A stretch of DNA of 64,000 bases from Magnolia sinica (Eukaryota; Streptophyta; Magnoliopsida; Magnoliales; Magnoliaceae): contig NC_080584.1 in the NCBI RefSeq assembly GCF_029962835.1, forward strand, positions 80,132,862-80,196,861, read 5' to 3'. A model generated the notes under the pieces. The model saw nothing but the letters and a program-made list of their open reading frames with translations. It searched no databases and was not told where the DNA came from. Position 1 is the stretch's first letter. The number at the start of each line of letters is the position of its first letter. The position numbers and the translations under genes were made by a program. Positions 44,887 to 56,652 of the stretch are shown one piece after another.

Positions 44887-47027
44887 ATGCTATTTATGAC
44901 ATTTCTTCCACCACCATTAATGGTGGAGATGGAATGTGCTTGGATGGATTTGGTGGTTTTGGTGGTTTGGTTTGAGGGTTCCATGTTAGGTGGGCCATTA
45001 GACATTATGGATGTTGGTAGGATGGGCATAGGAGGTCAATTGGATGTTGTTGATGATATCGAGATGATGATGGGTGGCCCGGATCTTAGTGGGACATATT
45101 TGGGTGGTGGTGATGTTACGTTGATGGGTTTGGCTGGTATGGATGGTGAGGATCAAGCCCAGATGGGTGGTGGACCCCATTGTGATGGTTTGGGTTAGAT
45201 TTTCTATGCGGATTTCAAGGTGGTGATGGGACAGGCCGCTGCTATTGTCGGGGATCCGGGTGCTGGCCCTGTTGGCTACTGGGATGGTTCGGGTGTTGTG
45301 GCTTCCCGGGCCTACACTTTTTAGACTGCTCCTGATGTAGGGGTTGTCGGAGGTTCGAGTCCACCTGCTGCAGCTTTCCATGATACTCTTCGAGATGCAA
45401 TGGGTGATTCAGGCTTTTTCCGATACTATAAGATTAATTTGTTGGACGAGGGTATGCCTATCTTTGATGACTCATCTATTGATCCGGGGTTCCAGATCGT
45501 AGAGGGTGTACCTGTTCAAACTTGTTGATTGCATCCACGTGGCACATGTTCTGAGAGGTTACACATCTGGATTGAGAGCTTGACCAAGTCCATGGTCTTC
45601 GAGCTAGGCTCCTTGGGTTTCCGGGAGGTTCTTCATCTCCACAGAGTTCGCCTACATTGGCGACTGATGAGTGTAGCGTCACATGATTGGGTTCCAGCAT
45701 TGAACCTATTTTCCTTCAATGATTTAGAGGTAGGCCCATCTTTAGAGGAGTTCGCACGCTTATCTAGTCTTCCTCTCGCTTGAGAGACTTATACCCCTTC
45801 ATCTGAGCCGGTTCGTCCTGCTAATCTAGGCCTATGGTTTGGATTTTCGGCCGCATCCCCTACTACAGAGAGTGGAGCTAATGAGTTTTCACTCGAGCTT
45901 TTGTATGATCACTGTTCGACTGCTCGAGGGGGTCCGGGATCCGATCGTTAGCTTCAGTGTTTGAATGCACTGATCTTTTGTGTTTTTGCAGAGTTACTCT
46001 TTTCAGGTTGGCGACAGTCGTCTCTAGCGGTTTTACTTGATGTGTTCCGCCTCGTTCTAGGCCGTTGGAGTGTTGTCTCTTTAGTGCTAGCAGAGTTCTT
46101 TTTAGGCTTGACTGAGTGCTCGCTCGGACATGCTCGCATCCTCCTAGGCTACTGTTCATTTCTTCAGGTATTTTTTTTCTTTTATCCTCTTTCCTTTCCT
46201 CTGCTCTATTATTCACTTACAACTTGAGCTTAACTCATACCTTTCCCTAGGTATGGCTGTGGGAGCACCTTTATATGACTCCTCCACTTATGTGGCTTGA
46301 CTCTCATTGTGGCAATATGTTGTCTCTATTTCTTGATGGCCTCCCTCTTGATGCTAAGGCTACTGAGTCACTCTATTGTCGTATGCTTTCTCAGCTCTGA
46401 GGATAGGAGGTTAGCTGGGAGGCTCCATGGCTTTGCCATACACCCTTGATTTGTAATACGGCTCACACTCCTCTGTTATTGTTAGGCCTCCGGGGGTACT
46501 GTTCTTATCATCCAGTACGATTTCTCCAGCAGTTCGACTTTTGGCGGGACATTCCCGAATTTGCCTTTTCTATATTTGGACATGCTCCCCTTCCTTCTGG
46601 CCTGATTATTTTATACTGACGAGTCTGGAATTCCTAGCAAGGCTGCTTGAATACGGAGGCTTTGGAATTTGAGACTTGGGCTCCCCCTTTAGCAACAATA
46701 CCGTACCAACGATGGGTGGCAGAGCAATTGCTTTATCATTAAGTCCCTGGTTGGCACTTGACGGATGAGGCTGGCGATCGGGATATTGCTGGCGATATAG
46801 CTTCACCTTCCTTAGGTGTTGATGATTCATTTAACGCATTCGAGGAGCGGCCCTTTATTGACCCGTCGTTCCTGGTTGTGACACAGGACCATCTTATATC
46901 TGAGCTTGCCATTCTTCGTCACTCCTGTGAGGATATGGCCCGTCTATTGGTTGTGGGATGGTGGTATGATGAGAGAATGATTGCTTCACACCCCTTGGAG
47001 AGGGACGAGTCTTCTACCTGCGCGTGA
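44887..47027 (+). pseudogene. Second antisense accessory gene (DUF7745/PMD-like region)
   Basis: One frame runs from 44887 to about 46167 with TAG at 45196 and 45322 and TGA at 45526 and 45781. The first third is Gly/Met-rich (GMDVGG-like, GLAGMDGED). A domain follows with LHIWIESLTKSMVFELGSLGF and the block LFSFNDLEVGPSLEEFARLSSLPLA, which resembles the CFTF-x-DF-x-L-x-PTIEEY-x-x-L-GLPL block of plant retroelement DUF7745-type proteins (assigned from memory). A good intron, 46168-46250 (CAG/GTATTT ... CCCTAG/GTATGG), joins FLQ to VWLWEHLYM. The tail (46758-47027) ends HPLERDESSTCA. Numerous stops after the intron. Same orientation as the PMD gene, opposite to pol. Function unknown. Confidence 0.6.
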
Positions 47028-47447
47028 AGATAGAGCGACTTAGGCAGAGATTGTCGATGTATGAGTGACATGATAGAGGATTACCTGATGATCCCTAATT
47101 TTAATTGCGACTTGTTATATGTATGCATGCATGTTTTTGTTTTGATTTTATAAAGGAAGAAAAAAATGATATACAAAAGATTCTTGAAAGAAATGAAATT
47201 TTTGTTTATGCCAAATTTATCAGTGTTCACTTGTATTTGGATTTGTGCTTTAGATTATTGGGATCAGAATGGGCTTATCCCACGTTATGTTTAGTAGACT
47301 GGGTTGTGTACGAGATCTTGGTTCCCTGGGAGTGCGCACTCAGGATCGTGCCCTTTAGATTTGAGTAGAGTCTGACAGAATTCTGATCCAGGATCGGTCC
47401 TTTCCTTGCATCTCTTCATTTTGCTCGTTGTCTCAACTTTCTCTATA

Positions 47448-47488
<41 letters not shown>

Positions 47489-48195
47489 CCATTCTTGCCC
47501 GTAGCGCCCTTTCAAGTTTTTACTACTACTGACTTTCCCGTCATTTTTGCCCGTAGCGTCCTTTCGAATTTTCACTATGTCCTGGGTCTTTGTTCTTGCT
47601 TACCCCTTGGCAGTTGTGCTTTTTTACCCTTAGCGCCCTTTTGGGTTTTCACCAAGTCCGCTACATGCCCGTTGTTTTTACTCGAGCGGCCCTTTCAGGT
47701 TTTCAACTCGTCCTTTTTGCTTAGGCATGTGTTTCTTCTTTTTTAAAAAAAATTGAAGTACTGGGAGAGACAGAGAGACTTCCTTTATAGCTGGCCGACT
47801 GGCTACCCTCCTGTCTTTGTCTTTTGATTACAATCGTAAGCTATTTTATTTTGGTCGGATTGTTTTGGGATGTGGGACGACTTGATTTTCTTCTCCCTTT
47901 ATGCATTCTTTGAGTTTTGTCTTTTTTCCTCCTTTTTTTTTGAAGTGATAAAAATGATGGGTGAACTTTTCTTCCTTGGAGAGATGATGGGTGCACTTTT
48001 CTTCCCTTTTTTTATGTGGGAGAAATGTTGGGTGAGCCTCTTTTTTTTTGGAAGAAATGATGGGTGAACCCCCCCTCCTTTTTTTGTTTGAGAAAGGATG
48101 GCCCCCCCCCCCCTCTTTGTTGTTTGAGAAAGGATGGGTGAACTTTTTGTTTTTTTTTTTTGTTAGCTTAGTGATTGTAACCATTGACAAGGATA
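47028..48195. repeat. Repeat-rich spacer behind integrase, with (TA)n
   Basis: It holds a (TA)n tract at 47450-47486 and four to five copies of a GCCCGTAGCGCCCTTTC...TTTTCAC unit at about 47497, 47550, 47625 and 47680 in variable spacing. After these come GATGGGTGAACTTTTCTTCC-like units at 47955-48140 with runs of T and C. No gene is supportable. Confidence 0.75.
47450..47486. repeat. (TA)n microsatellite
   Basis: About 18 TA units. The YIYIYI open frame crossing it is not a gene. Confidence 0.95.
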
Positions 48196-48202
48196 GGTGA
48201 GG

Positions 48203-49330
48203 CTACCTATGATAGATTTTCACATTGTCGGCATTGACGGGCTCGGGAAGATCTTCTCCTCTCAGATTGGTTAGCCGGAGGGCACCTCCTGGGAGTACCT
48301 CTCGAATGATTAGCGGTCCGTCCCACAAAGGTTTGAACTTTCCTTTACTATCTAGCAAGTGTGATGGTAAGATACGCTTCATGACCATGTCGCCGATTTT
48401 GAAGCTCCTCTTCTGGACCCTCTTATTGTAGACCCGTGCGATCCTTCTTTGGTAGCATTGAGAGTGGCTTAGCACACGCATGCACTTTTCATCTGCCAGA
48501 TGCAATTGATCGTATCTTGCTTGTTGCCACTCGCTTTCCTTAACTTCACTTTCTAGTAATACTCAGAGTGATGAGATCTCTATCTTGACTGGCGGCACTG
48601 CTTCCATTCCATATGCGAGTTCGTATGGAGTTGTGGCTATAGAAAACCGTACAGATGTCCGATAAGCCCAGAGTGTGTAAGGAAGCATTTTTGACCAATC
48701 ACGATACGTTTTGACCATTTTCTCTAGTATGCGAATGATAGTCTTGTTTATAGCTTCGACCCCACTATTCATTTGAGGACGGTAGGGGTTTGACCGATGA
48801 CGTTAGATCTTGAACTCATTGAGGAAATCGCCCATCCTTTTATTGACGAACGGGGTTCCGTTGTCTGTAATGATGGCCTGAGGAATACCGTACCGGTTGA
48901 TGATATTGTTCTTCATGAACTTTATCACATGAGGTGCTGCGATGGTAGTGTAAGATGTTGCCTCTATCTATTTGGTAAAGTAGTCTATAGCCACCAGGAT
49001 GTATTCATGCCCGTTTGAAGCTTTGGGATTGACTTTGCCGATGATGTCAAGTCCTTATATAGAGAAGGGTCATGTTGTTGTCAGGTTGTATAGCTCAGAA
49101 GCGGGCGCATGAATCTAGTTCGCGTGCTCTTGACACTTAAAACACTTCCTGACGTGTTTGCAGTAATCTGTCTCCATCATTAGCCAATAGTAACCGAGTT
49201 GTAGGATCTTCTATGCCAACATATGTCCATTCATATGTGGGTTGCATAGTCCTTCGTGGATTTCTGACATGATTTGAGTAGCTTTCATTTCATCCACGTA
49301 GTGGAGAAGGACTTGATTGAAGGATCACTT
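48203..49330 (-). pseudogene. Tat-type integrase (degenerate)
   Basis: The N-terminal zinc part reads HEGLCNPHMNGHMLA and CFKCQEHAN around 49120-49270 (H2C2 finger). The catalytic core shows the family blocks GLDIIG, ILVAIDYFTK, ITDNGTPF and NSGVEAINK, which hold the two Asp and the Glu. The C-terminal part is 48203-48505 (KIGDMVMKR, LWDGPLIIREVLPGGALRL, ending VNADNVKIYHR). Integrase inserts element cDNA into the host chromosome. Several TAG/TGA/TAA interruptions in the core (for example FTK-stop-IEA) make it inactive. Confidence 0.88.
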
Positions 49331-49489
49331 GTAGAGGATGCCCCTGGTGATCGTGAACTAGGCCGCTAGCTGTTGGATAGTGCAACGATTGGTTGACGTC
49401 TCTCCTTTCGGATACTTTTGATGCTCGAGATATTCCTTGATGTTTGTGTACCATGGATGATCACTCGAAGAGGTTTCGGCTTTGTCGAT

Positions 49490-50350
49490 CTGTAAGTAGA
49501 ACGCAGGTTCCTCCTAAAGTTCGACGGTGAGTTCCCACTCAGCAATTCCTCTCGGAATCTCCAACATTAAAGCGAGGGTAGCCAAGGCATCTGCAAATTG
49601 ATTGTTGGCTTAGGGCATGTAAGAGAATTTGATCTCTTTAAATTCTGAGGTCAGATTCTCCAGATAGACGTGATAAGGGATCAGCTTCTCATCCTTGGTC
49701 CTCCATTCACCATTCGTCTAATTGATGATGAGTTGTGAGTCTCCGAAGACCCATAACCTTTTCACGTTGAGGATGATGGCTTCTCTTAGACCGATGATAC
49801 ATGCTCTATATTCAGCCACGTTGTTGGTACAGTGGAACGCCAATCGCTTAGAGATGGGAATTGGGACATCGTCGGGGGATTAAAGTATTGCTCCTACCCC
49901 ACTTCCTTTCGAGTTTACTACTTCGTCAAAGAAGAGTTTCCACTCTCCAGCCTTTATTTCTTCTTCTTCCTCGACCAGGAGGATGTCCTCGTCAGGAAAG
50001 AAGGTCTTCAATGGTTGGTAATCAAGCGGAGAGTGTGCTGCTAAATGGTCGGCCAATGCTTGCCCCTTGATTGCTTTTTGAGTGACATAGGTGATGTTGA
50101 ACTCGGAGAGCAGCAGTTGCCGTTTTACAATCCTGCCCGTTAGTACTGGTTTCTCAAACAAGTACTTTAACGGGTCCATGCGAGCAAGCAGGAGGATTGG
50201 GTGAGCGATCATGTATTATCATAACGTTGTGTCGTCGAGACGCGAGACACGTTTTTTCTAAGATGGAGTATTTTGCTTCATAGCTTGTGCACCGTCGACT
50301 TAGATAGTAGATCGCTTGATCCTTCCTTCCTATATCGTCGTGTTGGCCGA
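49490..50350 (-). pseudogene. Tat-type RNase H and second (archaeal-like) RNase H
   Basis: The first RNase H runs from about 50350 (ISVTAEAIRCVLGQ, AIYYLSRRC, SILEKTC) through the connection FEKPVLTGRIVKRQLLLSEFN and KGQALADHLA near 50060. The second domain follows (EWKLFFDEVVNSKGSGVGAIL, then NNVAEYRACIIGLREAI and VFGDSQLIIN) and is the extra RNase H typical of the Tat lineage. Stops interrupt the second domain after GVGAIL and after SQLIIN. A frame break separates the first domain from the RT frame near 50215. Confidence 0.85.
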
Positions 50351-51215
50351 GGACGCATCTGATTGCTTCCGCTGTGACAGAAATGTACAGCAGTAGTGGC
50401 CTACCTGGTGTAGGCGGCATGAGCATTGGAGGGTTTAGCAGATACTTCTTGATTTTATCGACAATCGTTTGACAGTCGTTGTTACATTTCGTTGGCGAGT
50501 TCTTCCTTAAGAGCTTGAATATGGGCTCACAAATAGGTGTGAATTGTGCAATGAATCGGCTGATGTAATGGATCCTTCCAAGGAAACCTTGAATATCTTT
50601 TTCGATCCTAGGGGGTGGCATTTCAATGATTGCTTTGGTCTTAGTCTCCTCCACCTGGATGCCATCTTTACTGACGATGAAGCCTAGCAATTTGCCTCTG
50701 GTTGTGCTAAAGATGCACTTTTGCGGGTTAAGGTAGAGCTTGAACTTTTTCAGTCTATCGAAGAGCTTCTTGAGGTCTTCAAAATGTCCTTCAATCGTGC
50801 GGGATTTGACAATCATGTCATCTATGTAGACCTCCATTGCTTTGTTTATCATGTCATGGAATAAGGCGGTCATGGCTCGCTGATATGTAGCTCCTGTATT
50901 CTTCAGCCCGAAGGGCATAACTTGATTACAAAAGGTTCCCCATGGTGTGATGAAGGAAGTCTTCTCACAATCTTCGACGGCCATCTTGATCTGATTGTAG
51001 CTGAAGAAGCTGTCCATGAAGGAGAAGATCTTATGTCCAACAGTATTATCTACTAGTGTATTGATGTGAGGCAGAGGGAAATCGTCTTTAGGACTTGCTT
51101 TATTGAGGTCCCTAAAGTTGATGCACATCCTGACTTTGCCGTCCTTCTTTGGAACTAGTATAATGTTTGCGAGCCATTCTAGGTAGTTGGAGACTACCAG
51201 GAATCCCGCATTGTA
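50351..51215 (-). pseudogene. Tat-type reverse transcriptase (longest open stretch of the element)
   Basis: The open frame 50154-51128 reads MCINFRDLNKASPKDDFPLPHI, FSYNQIKMA, TPWGTFCNQVMPFGLKN and the catalytic VYIDDMIVKS (about 50808-50840), followed by HFEDLKKLFDRLKKFKLYLNPQKC and GFLGRIHYISRF. This is the standard order of gypsy RT fingers, palm and thumb, with both catalytic Asp present. The MCINF start is internal: upstream the frame continues with IILVPKKDGKVR to about 51180. RT copies element RNA into DNA. Confidence 0.93.
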
Positions 51216-51690
51216 TTACTTGATGACTTCATCACGGACCTTCAAGGCCCATTCTGGCTTCATTCTTAAGAGCTTCTGCTTAACAGGCTTCATGTCTGGT
51301 TTTATTGGCAAGTGGTGTACCACTAAATCTACATTGAGCCCTGACATATCTTCATAAGATAAAGTAAAGTTGGACAACCTTGGCCTTAAGAATTTCATCA
51401 TCCTCTGCTTGTACTCCACAAGCAGTGATCTACCGATGTGCACTTCTCTAGGGAGTTCCAGTGATCCCAAATTCACCACTTCAAAATCATCTGCCACAAC
51501 GTTGCCCTTTGTTTCGAACCTTTTGAGGGAATCCTCAAGTTCAAGAGTTGTATTATCCTTTCCCTCATCTTAGGCTTCATCTAAGCCCATGAGTTCAAAG
51601 TCTAACTCTAGATCGAAGTTGTATGAGTCGACCTCGAGCTCTAGAGCTGTGAGTGATGTGCTTGGCACAGTGAATTTTAAAGGATTTTCT
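51216..51690 (-). pseudogene. Tat-type pol segment between protease and RT
   Basis: An open frame of 93 codons (51216-51497) reads EVVNLGSLELPREVHIGRSL, LVEYKQRMMKFL and DLVVHHLPIKPDMKPVKQKL, the usual linker before RT in these gypsy polyproteins. It is followed by a TAA before the RT frame. More acidic, broken sequence lies upstream to about 51690. Confidence 0.75.
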
Positions 51691-52638
51691 GTTGCTTTTT
51701 TATTTTTGAAGATTTTTTTATGTTTTGTGATTTTGAGAGATATTTAATGTTTTTGTGATTTTTGGAATATCTATTGTTTTTGTGTTTTGAAGGTTTTTTT
51801 ATTTTTTTTTGTGTCACTAAGGGATCCTGAACAGGACGATGTTGCAAACCATGATTGATCTTGTCTTGATTCGGGAAACCAACTACTATTTACATTAGCT
51901 TTTTTTTAGGCCGGCATCCATGGATGGCTTACCAGCCGATTCGATCGTTGGGGGGATGGTTGTTCAGCTCGGTTCTTTCCCCCTTTCGATTCTGTTACCC
52001 TGCTTTGTTTGTACCTATGGGTCATCCGTCCCGATGACCATGATGTCTACTAGACCAGGTTTAGAGTCTGTCTGACCCAATCTCTTCGGGCTCTTCAGGC
52101 TCCTCAGGTCCATACTATGGTGGGATCTTGATGTCTGTCCAGTCAAGGGAAGCCGACTTCCCTTTTTCGATCCAATGGAGGGTTTGCTTTTGCCCCTTGC
52201 GCTATTGAGCTATTGGTGGGGATGTTTCCCCTTGACTATTGATGTGAATGGGTGCCTCCCCACTCTTGTTCGTTTGCCTTGTAACAGGTACCTCTGGTCC
52301 TAGGTCCTCAATGGATAGACCTGTTTTCGTGCCCCTAGCTTCATTTGACAAGCCTGGGGGTTTTGCCCCTGGCATTAGATGTGGTTTTGAAATCTTGAGG
52401 ATTTTATCCCACCATATTAGTGGCCAAGTTGTCTCCTGGCTAGAGTGTTCAGTTAATTTAAGCCACTGGAGGTGATCCTCAAGAGAAGTCACCATATCAC
52501 CACAAACTATCCCGGACTTTATGAACTTAATGGGTGTACATTTGAATGGTTACTTCTTCTTAGGCCTTACGGCCTGATCTTCCGACGTCAGTTGATATCT
52601 CAATCCCTATCTTTGCTCGTTGGCACGAGCTTGCTTTA
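51691..52638. other. Upstream part of the Tat-type element, no clear domain
   Basis: No protease or gag motif is recognisable. A minus-strand open frame at 52202-52495 (MVTSLEDHLQWLKLTEHSS) may be a remnant of the polyprotein, but has no diagnostic block. The region ends where the Athila LTR begins. Confidence 0.4.
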
Positions 52639-54837
52639 TGATAAGGGTCAAATATTGCATATCAGACCTTAATTATTGCATGATTTTACGTACATGATAA
52701 TGTTTAATGGAATATTTTAATTATATTTTTGTTGTAGGATGAAATCAGGAGCGTTGATGGAAAAAGAGTACTACAAGCATGGATTTGACACTTCGAAGTC
52801 ACCAGAGCAAGGGATGCACTCCAGAGAACTAAGATTGAAGAATTTACATACCAGGGATCCGAGAAAATCAAGCCGTTCACGTTAAAAAGGCCCGAAAATG
52901 GTCCAGAATGCAAGATCACATGGTTTTCGCCATCCGATTGACTCGAAACTCCATACATGGCCTGGAGGCCATAAATAAACTGTACATATTAAATTTCAAC
53001 CATTGGATATCTCGAGAAGTGGGCCAACGGACAGATTAGCCCATTAATCTCCAATTTTAGGCCCACCTACAATCTGGATATACTTCAAAATTGACCCAGA
53101 CGGTTTAAATAAGATGACAAACAGGATGGATGGATTGGATTTCTCTACAGCATCACAGTGGTCCCCATATGTACAGCGTGTGTACATAGTGTACACACGC
53201 CCGACGAGCACCGATCGACTGAGGCGGGTCAGCAGGCGCTGACCCGCTCCTTCCTCTCAAAGACGTCAATTGCCATTTCTGGCGCAGCAAGCGTAATGGA
53301 TGGAAAGTCCGTTTTTACGGATCTCTGTGGGGCCCACCCATGGCACGAACGTTTAATCTAAACCGTTCATCGTGTAGAAGGATTCGACAACTGCAAAACA
53401 ACGTTCACATTTTGTACCCATATGTGCACACGTGTTAGTTACAGAGGACACAAACAAGCTGCCCCATGACGTCCAGAATGATTACAGCATGATTGCTACA
53501 ATGGGCCGCATCCATGCAAATCCAAAACCATCCATATGCGGTCGAAATTCCATCCTGCATCCAATGGACGGATTGGATTTATCAAAATAACATCGAAGTG
53601 GGCCCCACCATCAGAACAGCGTAAGAAAATTCGCAAGGTCCCTGTTTTCGCACGCCAGACGCTGTTCGACTTTTGCAGCGGTTTTGGCCCACCATATTGG
53701 ATCAGATGGAAGATCTGATCCGTCTATCATGTAGAGAACTCGAAAGAGTCCTAAGGGACGGTATTTATTTGGAAATCGAGTGAGGAAAGAGGTGCTATTT
53801 TGCGTCTGGACTTGGCTACGAAAAGGAGTACGCGGCTGTTGCTGCGACAGCCTCTCCATTGACTCCAACCTTTCCACCATCCTTCCAGCACCTATAAGAG
53901 AAGATTTTGGACGTGGTAAGGGGGGATCGAGAGTTTGGGGAGAGCCAGGGAGGAAAAAAAAGCTCGTTTTGGAAAAGGAGAAGAAAGAAGAGAAGAAAGC
54001 AACAAAGAGAGAGGAGGGAATTCAAGAGCGATTCCAGGGAGCCGAATCATCCAAGTTTTGGAGATTTTTCAGCTTGGAGAAGCAAGAGATAGAGAGGACG
54101 AAAGAAGGGAGAGATTGGAAGGATGTTTTTCTTTTATCATCTATATTTTTTCTTCTTTCCAGTTGATTCCATAAGGTGCTAATCTTTTAGCTAGGGCTGA
54201 GATGAAGCCCCTAATTTGAATGACTCTTGTATGTGTTGATTTCATCTGAATTTGATTGGTTTGTTTCTTTCTCTACTGTGCTTAACTGAAATTTCTGTAC
54301 TTATCCATTCTATGAGCTTAACCAAAGTCTAGATGTGGATGTTGTTTGAGATCTTATTCCAGGTGCTTGTGTCTGACCATGAACAGGTTCCTATAAAGGA
54401 AGAAACAGGAATCTACATCTCTCCATGCCTGACCATGGATGGAAAGATATGATCCATATGCTTTAAGGAATTATATGTTCTGTGTGCCCGACTAAGGACA
54501 TAGAGTGCGCTTTATTTATGTTGATATCAATCTGAATTAGGGTGAATCAACAGGTAGAACAAGGTTTATGATAATTAGGGATGGATTCGAAAGTCCTAGT
54601 CTTCTCCTTGATTGAATTTTTCTCGTTATTCTCGGTTATTTTTTCATTGATTTTTGTTTAGTTTACTCAATTACTATCTCAAATATTTGTTGGATTAGTT
54701 AAGAAGAGTCTTTAATTTTGAATTGTGACAACCAGTCCTCGTGGGAACGATCTCGTAATACGTACCATATCTACATCTGATTCGTATACTTGCGAGTTTA
54801 AAATCATTTAAATCAAGTTGGTTTAAATAAAACGACA
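52639..54837 (+). repeat. Athila 5' LTR
   Basis: 2199 bp, from TGATAAGGGTC to AAACGACA. It matches the sequence from 62213 base for base over about 1788 bp with scattered differences. A CTATAAGAGAAG segment near 53894 may be the TATA box of the LTR promoter. The pyrimidine/purine-rich AGAGAGGAGGG part follows. Open frames within it, including the pairs near 53158 and 53536, are repeated in the 3' LTR and are not genes. Confidence 0.95.
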
Positions 54838-55536
54838 AGTTTTTGGCGCCGTTGCCGGGGACTGTTTCAGTCCAATTGGATTTAGGATTCTCTCTTATCA
54901 TAATTCATAGTCTTAGGTTTTTTACTAACTTTAGGTTAAATTTTTTTTTAGAAACTAACCTATTTCCTGTTTCGTAGGGTCCTGACATAAACTTCTAATT
55001 TGGTAATCCCTTTTTAAATTCTCTACTTTTTCTAATTTCTATTTTTAGAATTAGGGTTTTATTTTTTTAAAATTTTTTTCTATTTCTAGGCTTTCTTTTT
55101 TAGAAATTTCCTATTTTCTAATTTTAGATTTTGATTCTTCTTTCAAGTAACTTTCTATTTTCTAGTTTTAGAAATTTTTTCCCTTTTTAAAAACTAACTT
55201 AACTTTTTATTTCTAAGATTAGAAACTTTCTTTCTTTTAGAAATTAACCATTACTTAGGATTTTTTCTAGCATTATTTTAGGAAATTTAATTTATTTTTA
55301 TTTATTTTTTTTGTTTACAGGAATTGAGGAAGGAAGCTGCTAAATAAGATTATCTTCAAAAGGAGGAGCTCCCAAATCTTCAGACATCCATTATCTCCTT
55401 TTCCGGGTTCTTCCTTCCAATTCTCGTTTACATAGCTTTCTCTTATTTTTAGGAATTCATAACTTTTATTTTTAGTTTTATTCATCTTAGGTTGCATCTT
55501 AGTTTAGTTTTCTTTCTTATATTGATAACATAGTTT
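54838..55536 (+). promoter_or_regulatory. Athila primer-binding site and leader
   Basis: TGGCGCCGTTGCCGGGGA at 54844-54861 is the Athila-type primer site (tRNA-Asp class). The rest to 55536 is T-rich, with repeated TTTTAGAAA(C/T)TT words and no gene, as expected for a leader. Confidence 0.85.
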
Positions 55537-56652
55537 ATGCTAGGACGTAGATCTCTGAACATAGAACTAGCACCTTTCGATCCTGAAATAGAAAGAACCT
55601 TTCGTAGAAGATTTAGAAACATCCTATTTGAAATGGCGGAAGAGAATGGAACTAAAGCTCTTAGAGATTATTCAGCTCCTGTACAATTCAATGCGCCTTC
55701 ATGTATAGTGATGCCTGCCACCACGGCAGCACACTTTGAACTTAAGCCTGGGATCATACAATTGTTGCCCTCCTTTTATGGTTCAGATAAGGAGGATCCA
55801 TATCATCATGTGAAAGAATTCTTAGACATTTGCTCCACCTTTAAGTTCCAAAACTTTTCAGACGATTCGATCCGTTTGCGCCTTTTTCCTTTTTCTTTGA
55901 AGGATAAGGAGAAATCATGGTTGAATTCTCTAGGAGTTGGGTCTATCACTACATGGGACGAACTGTCTAAGAAGTTCTTAAACAAGTTCTTCCCGGTTCA
56001 CAAAACTAATGCTCTCCGTAGAGAAATTACGAATTTCACACAAAAAGAGGGTGAGCACTTTCATGAATGTTGGGAAAGATGGAAGGATTTACTTCTTAAA
56101 TGTCCACACCATGGTTTTGAAAAGTGGCAACAGGTTCAATACTTCTATGACGGTCTGACACCCTAGAACCGTCGCATGGTTGACGCCACCAGTGGAGGGT
56201 CATTCATGACCAAAAGTGATGTCGAGGCTTGGAATTTTTTTGAAACCTTGTGTGAAAACTCCCAGCAATGGGACTATTTAAATAGAGGTGAAAGAAGCCC
56301 TCAACCACTGAGGAAATGGGGTATATATGAGGTAGGAGTCACGCCAGATCTTTATGTTAAAATTGATACCCTGACAAAGAAGGTGGATGCTTTAATGTTA
56401 AACAATGGACCTCCACAAACAACTCATATTGAGTCATGTGCCATATGTTCTAGTCTCGCCCATCCTACGCAGTCTTGTCCATCTAGTTCAGCATTTCTAG
56501 AATTTCTCTCTGAACAAGTGCATGTTATGAACACCTTTCGGAGACCTGGGAATGATCCTTACTCAGACACCTACAATCCAAGGTGGGCTAGACATCCAAA
56601 TTTCTCTTGGGCAAAAGGACCACAATAAGGATGACCATCTGAAAATCCTCCT
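55537..56652 (+). pseudogene. Athila gag (with premature stops)
   Basis: Starts at ATG 55537 (LGRRSLNIELAPFDPEIERTFRR), the usual Athila Gag opening. The Retrotrans_gag core is LFPFSLKDKEKSWLNSLG, TWDELSKKFLNKFFP and KEGEHFHECWERWKDLL, at about residues 110-200. Stops lie in the same frame at 56164 (TAG after DGLTP, where related elements have Gln or Thr), at 56626 (TAA) and at 56632 (TGA). After the first stop the frame goes on with NRRMVDATSGGSFM and a CAICSSLAHPTQSCPS segment that looks like an altered zinc knuckle. Gag would form the particle. The frame continues without shift into pol. Confidence 0.9.

Larger units (their letters stand above)
39141..52638 (-). mobile_element. Ty3/gypsy Tat-type LTR retrotransposon (3' part; interrupted by Athila)
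   Basis: Minus-strand order from right to left: pol with RT, RNase H, a second (archaeal-like) RNase H, integrase, then antisense accessory genes, polypurine tract and 3' LTR (39141-40514). Two RNase H domains and extra genes in antisense behind integrase are known features of the Tat lineage. It inserted into the integrase of the outer copia element. Its 5' part (gag, protease, 5' LTR) is not in the window, because the Athila element at 52639 interrupts it. Many stops and frameshifts show it is dead. Confidence 0.88.

Noticed and set aside
45529-45783. Host gene interrupted by retrotransposons
   Set aside because: It lies between a Tat-type polypurine tract and integrase in the place where such elements carry antisense extra ORFs, so it is better read as element cargo.
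53158-54174. Open frames of 60-128 codons, duplicated near 62732-63747
   Set aside because: They lie in both LTRs of the Athila element and owe their duplication to that. No protein motif is seen.
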